DNA from: Pectobacterium sp. CFBP8739
GTDB lineage: Bacteria > Pseudomonadota > Gammaproteobacteria > Enterobacterales > Enterobacteriaceae
NCBI RefSeq assembly: GCF_013449375.1
Contig: NZ_JACDRR010000025.1
Span: forward strand, 20,697 to 84,696
Length of the DNA: 64,000 nt
Direction: 5' to 3'
The position numbers and the translations under genes are program-made. The notes beneath the pieces were generated by a model. It was not told the DNA's origin. It did not search any database and saw nothing but the letters and a program-made list of their open reading frames with translations. Of this stretch, positions 61,609 to 64,000 are shown one piece after another. The stretch's first letter is position 1, and each line of letters begins with the position of its first letter.

Positions 61609-61617
61609 GAGGACGTC

Positions 61618-62712
61618 ATGACGATGAACCATTATACGCAAGGCCGTCAGTCCTCTCTTTTCAGAGCGATGTTATGGGCTCGACGTAATCTCTTCTCTAG
61701 TATCAGCAATAGCCTGCTAACGCTGTTTTGCCTCTGGCTATTGTGGGTTGCCATACCGCCGCTGCTCAACTGGGCGATCTTTCAGGCGAATTGGATTGGC
61801 ACCACCCGCAATGACTGTACGCGTGATGGCGCTTGCTGGGTCTTTATTCATGAAAGATTTGGTCATTTCATGTATGGCCTGTATCCGGCTGCGGAAGTCT
61901 GGCGCATCAACTTTGCGCTCGCCATCGGATTGCTAAGTATCCTGCCGATGTTCCTGAAAAGTATCCCCTATCGCGGGCGCTACATTGCGATCTGGGCGGT
62001 GGTGTATCCGCTCATTGCATGGTGGTTGCTTTACGGCGGTTTTGGCGGACTTAGCCGAGTGGAAACCTATCAATGGGGCGGGTTAACGTTAACGCTGATT
62101 ATCGCCGCCGTGGGTATTGCGGGTGCGTTACCACTTGGCATCTTGCTCGCATTAGGCCGCCGTTCTACGCTGCCGATCATTCGTATGCTTTCCGTTGTCT
62201 TCATCGAATTCTGGCGCGGCGTACCGCTTATCACCGTGCTTTTTATGTCCTCCGTCATGCTGCCGCTGTTTCTAACGGAAGGCACGACTATCGACAAACT
62301 GCTAAGGGCGCTCGTCGGCGTGATTTTATTCCAGTCCGCCTATGTCGCCGAGGTCGTTCGCGGTGGCTTGCAGGCGCTACCTAAAGGACAGTATGAAGCC
62401 GCGGAATCTCTGGGCTTAGGCTATTGGCGTATGCAGGGTCTGATCATTCTCCCACAGGCGCTGAAAATGGTGATTCCAGGCCTGGTAAATACCATTATTT
62501 CTCTTTTTAAAGACACGAGTCTGGTGATCATCATCGGCCTTTTCGACCTCTTCAGCAGCATCCAACAGGCCACGGTCGACCCCACCTGGCTGGGTATGTC
62601 GACAGAAGGCTATGTCTTCGCCGCCATGGTCTATTGGATTTTCTGTTTCAGCATGTCGCGCTATAGCCAACATCTGGAAAATCGTTTTAACACCGGACAC
62701 AAGTCACACTGA
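61618..62712 (+). CDS. aapM: General L-amino acid ABC permease AapM/YhdY
   Basis: A 364-aa inner-membrane permease, partner of AapQ. The N-terminal cysteine-containing periplasmic segment [16 protein letters not shown] and the coupling loop [25 protein letters not shown] are typical. AGAGGA four nt before the ATG at 61618 supports this start; an ATG two codons later is possible. It begins 9 nt after aapQ. Confidence 0.92.
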   Translation: MTMNHYTQGRQSSLFRAMLWARRNLFSSISNSLLTLFCLWLLWVAIPPLLNWAIFQANWIGTTRNDCTRDGACWVFIHERFGHFMYGLYPAAEVWRINFALAIGLLSILPMFLKSIPYRGRYIAIWAVVYPLIAWWLLYGGFGGLSRVETYQWGGLTLTLIIAAVGIAGALPLGILLALGRRSTLPIIRMLSVVFIEFWRGVPLITVLFMSSVMLPLFLTEGTTIDKLLRALVGVILFQSAYVAEVVRGGLQALPKGQYEAAESLGLGYWRMQGLIILPQALKMVIPGLVNTIISLFKDTSLVIIIGLFDLFSSIQQATVDPTWLGMSTEGYVFAAMVYWIFCFSMSRYSQHLENRFNTGHKSH

Positions 62713-62720
62713 GGCCATCC

Positions 62721-63482
62721 ATGAATCAGACTGCATTAACTCAATCAACCGATCACATGATTACCTTAGAGAATGTGAATAAGTGGTACGGGCAATTTCA
62801 TGTGCTTAAGGACATCAATCTTCAAGTCAGACAGGGGGAACGCATCGTACTGTGTGGCCCATCGGGCTCGGGGAAATCAACCACCATACGCTGTATTAAT
62901 CATCTCGAAGAGCATCAACAAGGGCGAATTGTCGTTGATGGGATCGAACTGAATCATGATTTGCGTAACATCGAAAAAATTCGTACTGAAGTCGGCATGG
63001 TTTTCCAACATTTCAATTTGTTCCCGCACTTAACCGTATTGCAGAACTGCACGCTGGCACCATGCTGGGTACGCCACATGCCAAAAAAAGAAGCAGAAGA
63101 GCTGGCAATGCACTATCTGGAACGCGTGCGTATCGCCGCACATGCGCATAAATTTCCGGGACAGTTATCTGGAGGCCAGCAGCAGCGTGTGGCCATCGCC
63201 CGTTCACTGTGTATGAAACCTAAGATTATGTTGTTTGATGAACCGACGTCCGCGTTGGATCCTGAAATGGTAAAAGAGGTACTCGATACCATGCTTGGAC
63301 TGGCTCAGGACGGGATGACGATGCTCTGCGTCACGCACGAGATGGGTTTCGCAAAAACGGTCGCTGACAGGGTGATCTTTATGGATCAGGGGGAGATCGT
63401 GGAACAAGCGCCACCGGATATCTTCTTCTCCAGCCCTCGCTCAGAACGCACGCAATCATTTCTCTCCCAGATTCTGCACTAA
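62721..63482 (+). CDS. aapP: General L-amino acid ABC ATPase AapP/YhdZ
   Basis: A 253-aa ATPase energising the Aap permease. Walker [10 protein letters not shown], signature [15 protein letters not shown], Walker [14 protein letters not shown] and the switch CVTHEMGFA are intact. It begins 8 nt after aapM. It may also serve the orphan cystine-like permease nearby (inference). As in E. coli, an rRNA operon lies convergently downstream. Confidence 0.94.
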   Translation: MNQTALTQSTDHMITLENVNKWYGQFHVLKDINLQVRQGERIVLCGPSGSGKSTTIRCINHLEEHQQGRIVVDGIELNHDLRNIEKIRTEVGMVFQHFNLFPHLTVLQNCTLAPCWVRHMPKKEAEELAMHYLERVRIAAHAHKFPGQLSGGQQQRVAIARSLCMKPKIMLFDEPTSALDPEMVKEVLDTMLGLAQDGMTMLCVTHEMGFAKTVADRVIFMDQGEIVEQAPPDIFFSSPRSERTQSFLSQILH

Positions 63483-63496
63483 TACCGAAACATTCT

Positions 63497-63522
63497 GCCT
63501 GCGTATCTACGCAGGCCTTTCC
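63497..63522 (+). terminator. Terminator after aapP
   Basis: GCCTGCGTA (63497-63505) pairs with TACGCAGGC (63508-63516), followed by CTTTCCT. It starts 14 nt after the stop codon. Confidence 0.75.
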
Positions 63523-63780
63523 TAATAGCACCAGTATATGATGGCTCACGTTATCGGACCACTGACGCGATATTAAGTGGGCAAGGAAGATTGGGTGGCT
63601 TTGTGAGTGCTGAGGGGCATGCTCTGTCAGGTATTATTCAATTACTCTGTGTAAACTGTGCTCAGTTCTGGGTTATTAACGATTATTTTTGAGCCAGTGA
63701 TGAAGTGCCACCCTACCTTAACCATCTACGGGCTGTTTACATGATAGATACGAACAGACATACCCAAATCGCAGACAGCA
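63523..63780. other. Gap between the aap operon and the rRNA terminators
   Basis: About 260 nt in which I see no gene, tRNA or clear repeat. A plus-strand frame from 63705 runs through the rrn terminators and is chance. Confidence 0.6.
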
Positions 63781-63782
63781 AA

Positions 63783-63806
63783 AGGCCCAGTCTTTCGACT
63801 GGGCTT
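63783..63806 (-). terminator. Distal rRNA operon terminator
   Basis: Stem GCCCAGTC (63785-63792) with GACTGGGC (63797-63804), extended by one wobble and one A-T pair, followed on the minus strand by TTTTTGCTG. It is the second terminator of the rRNA operon entering from the right. Confidence 0.85.
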
Positions 63807-63832
63807 CTTGTTTTATTTGATGCCTGGCAGTT
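63797..63832 (-). repeat. Duplicated 5S 3' end plus terminator arm
   Basis: The 36 bp at 63797-63832 are identical to 63965-64000. They include AACTGCCAGGCATCAAATAA on the minus strand, the 3' end of 5S rRNA and its downstream flank. The same duplication is known downstream of E. coli rrnB and may be the trace of a second 5S gene such as rrfF of rrnD. Confidence 0.85.
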
Positions 63833-63940
63833 TATGGCGGGCGTCCTGCCCACCACCCTCCGGGCCGTTGCTCCGCAACGTGCAAATCCGCTCCCGGCGG
63901 ATTTGTCCTACTCCAGATAGCCCTCACCGACAAACAACAG

Positions 63941-63984
63941 ATAAAACAAGAAGCCCAGTCGAAAGACTGGGCTTCTTGTTTTAT
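63941..63984 (-). terminator. Proximal rRNA operon terminator (T1)
   Basis: A perfect 20-bp stem (63941-63960 with 63965-63984) and GAAA-type loop directly after the 5S gene, with the typical AAGCCCAGTC/GACTGGGCTT core of enteric rrn T1 terminators. Confidence 0.92.
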
Positions 63985-63987
63985 TTG

Positions 63988-64000
63988 ATGCCTGGCAGTT
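63988..64000 (-). rRNA. rrf: 5S rRNA, last 13 nt (gene continues beyond the window)
   Basis: The minus strand reads AACTGCCAGGCAT up to the terminator, the exact 3' end of enteric 5S rRNA. The rest of the gene and the rRNA operon lie to the right. In E. coli the yhdWXYZ operon is followed by rrnD in this orientation. Confidence 0.85.

Noticed and set aside
63705..63920. 71-codon plus-strand frame at the right end
   Set aside because: It runs through both sides of the rRNA terminator spacer on the opposite strand.

Overview
The window is a chromosomal segment of an enteric gammaproteobacterium. Protein sequences and gene order fit the soft-rot Enterobacterales, most likely Pectobacterium. The reasons are near-identity of the housekeeping proteins to Escherichia coli homologues, complete mla-kds-lpt-rpoN-rapZ-npr and mre-rng-yhdP-tldD-aae blocks, and a dispersed repeat of the type common in Pectobacterium, Serratia and Yersinia. 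The genus call is inference from remembered homologues, not from a search.

Layout. 1-329 holds no gene. 330-4858 is a sugar-acid catabolic cluster: a RspA/ManD-type dehydratase facing an IdnO-like oxidoreductase, an LgoT-like transporter and a FadR-type GntR regulator, with two matching candidate operators in the divergent gap. 4878-5382 is an eroded IS6-family element. 5423-11274 carries rpsI-rplM, the divergent zapE and zapG, and degQ-degS. 11383-16225 (minus) is murA-ibaG-mlaBCDEF, and 16516-24746 (plus) is yrbG-kdsD-kdsC-lptC-lptA-lptB-rpoN-hpf-ptsN-rapZ-npr. 24917-27603 holds rnk, pmbA and darP. 27667-32209 is the aaeXAB efflux operon with its divergent regulator aaeR. 32250-44625 (minus) is tldD-yhdP-rng-maf-mreDCB-csrD. 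45039-53664 (plus) is msrPQ, aroQ-accBC, yhdT-panF-prmA and dusB-fis.

53790-56574 is the accessory part of the window: an Icd-like/small-protein pair divergent from a YlcI/YnfO-like protein, an AT-rich DUF262-DUF1524 (GmrSD/BrxU/SspE-like) probable nuclease gene with a tiny ORF in front, and a 16-bp hairpin. 56635-63482 holds an ASCH protein, the stump of an endonuclease/exonuclease/phosphatase gene, a two-gene amino-acid uptake system and the yhdWXYZ (aapJQMP) operon. The right edge is the terminator region of an rRNA operon on the minus strand and the last 13 nt of its 5S gene. This matches the E. coli order yhdWXYZ-rrnD.

How the genes work together. The central blocks are envelope biogenesis (Mla lipid transport, Kdo and LPS export, MurA, MreBCD, YhdP) joined to the nitrogen-PTS/RpoN module and translation genes. 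The least ordinary features are the defence-like gene downstream of fis, a 52-codon leader ORF that overlaps the mreB start, a repeat-built N-terminal extension on KdsD, a copy of rrn-terminator-like sequence between degQ and degS, and a 19-bp tandem duplication in front of aapJ.
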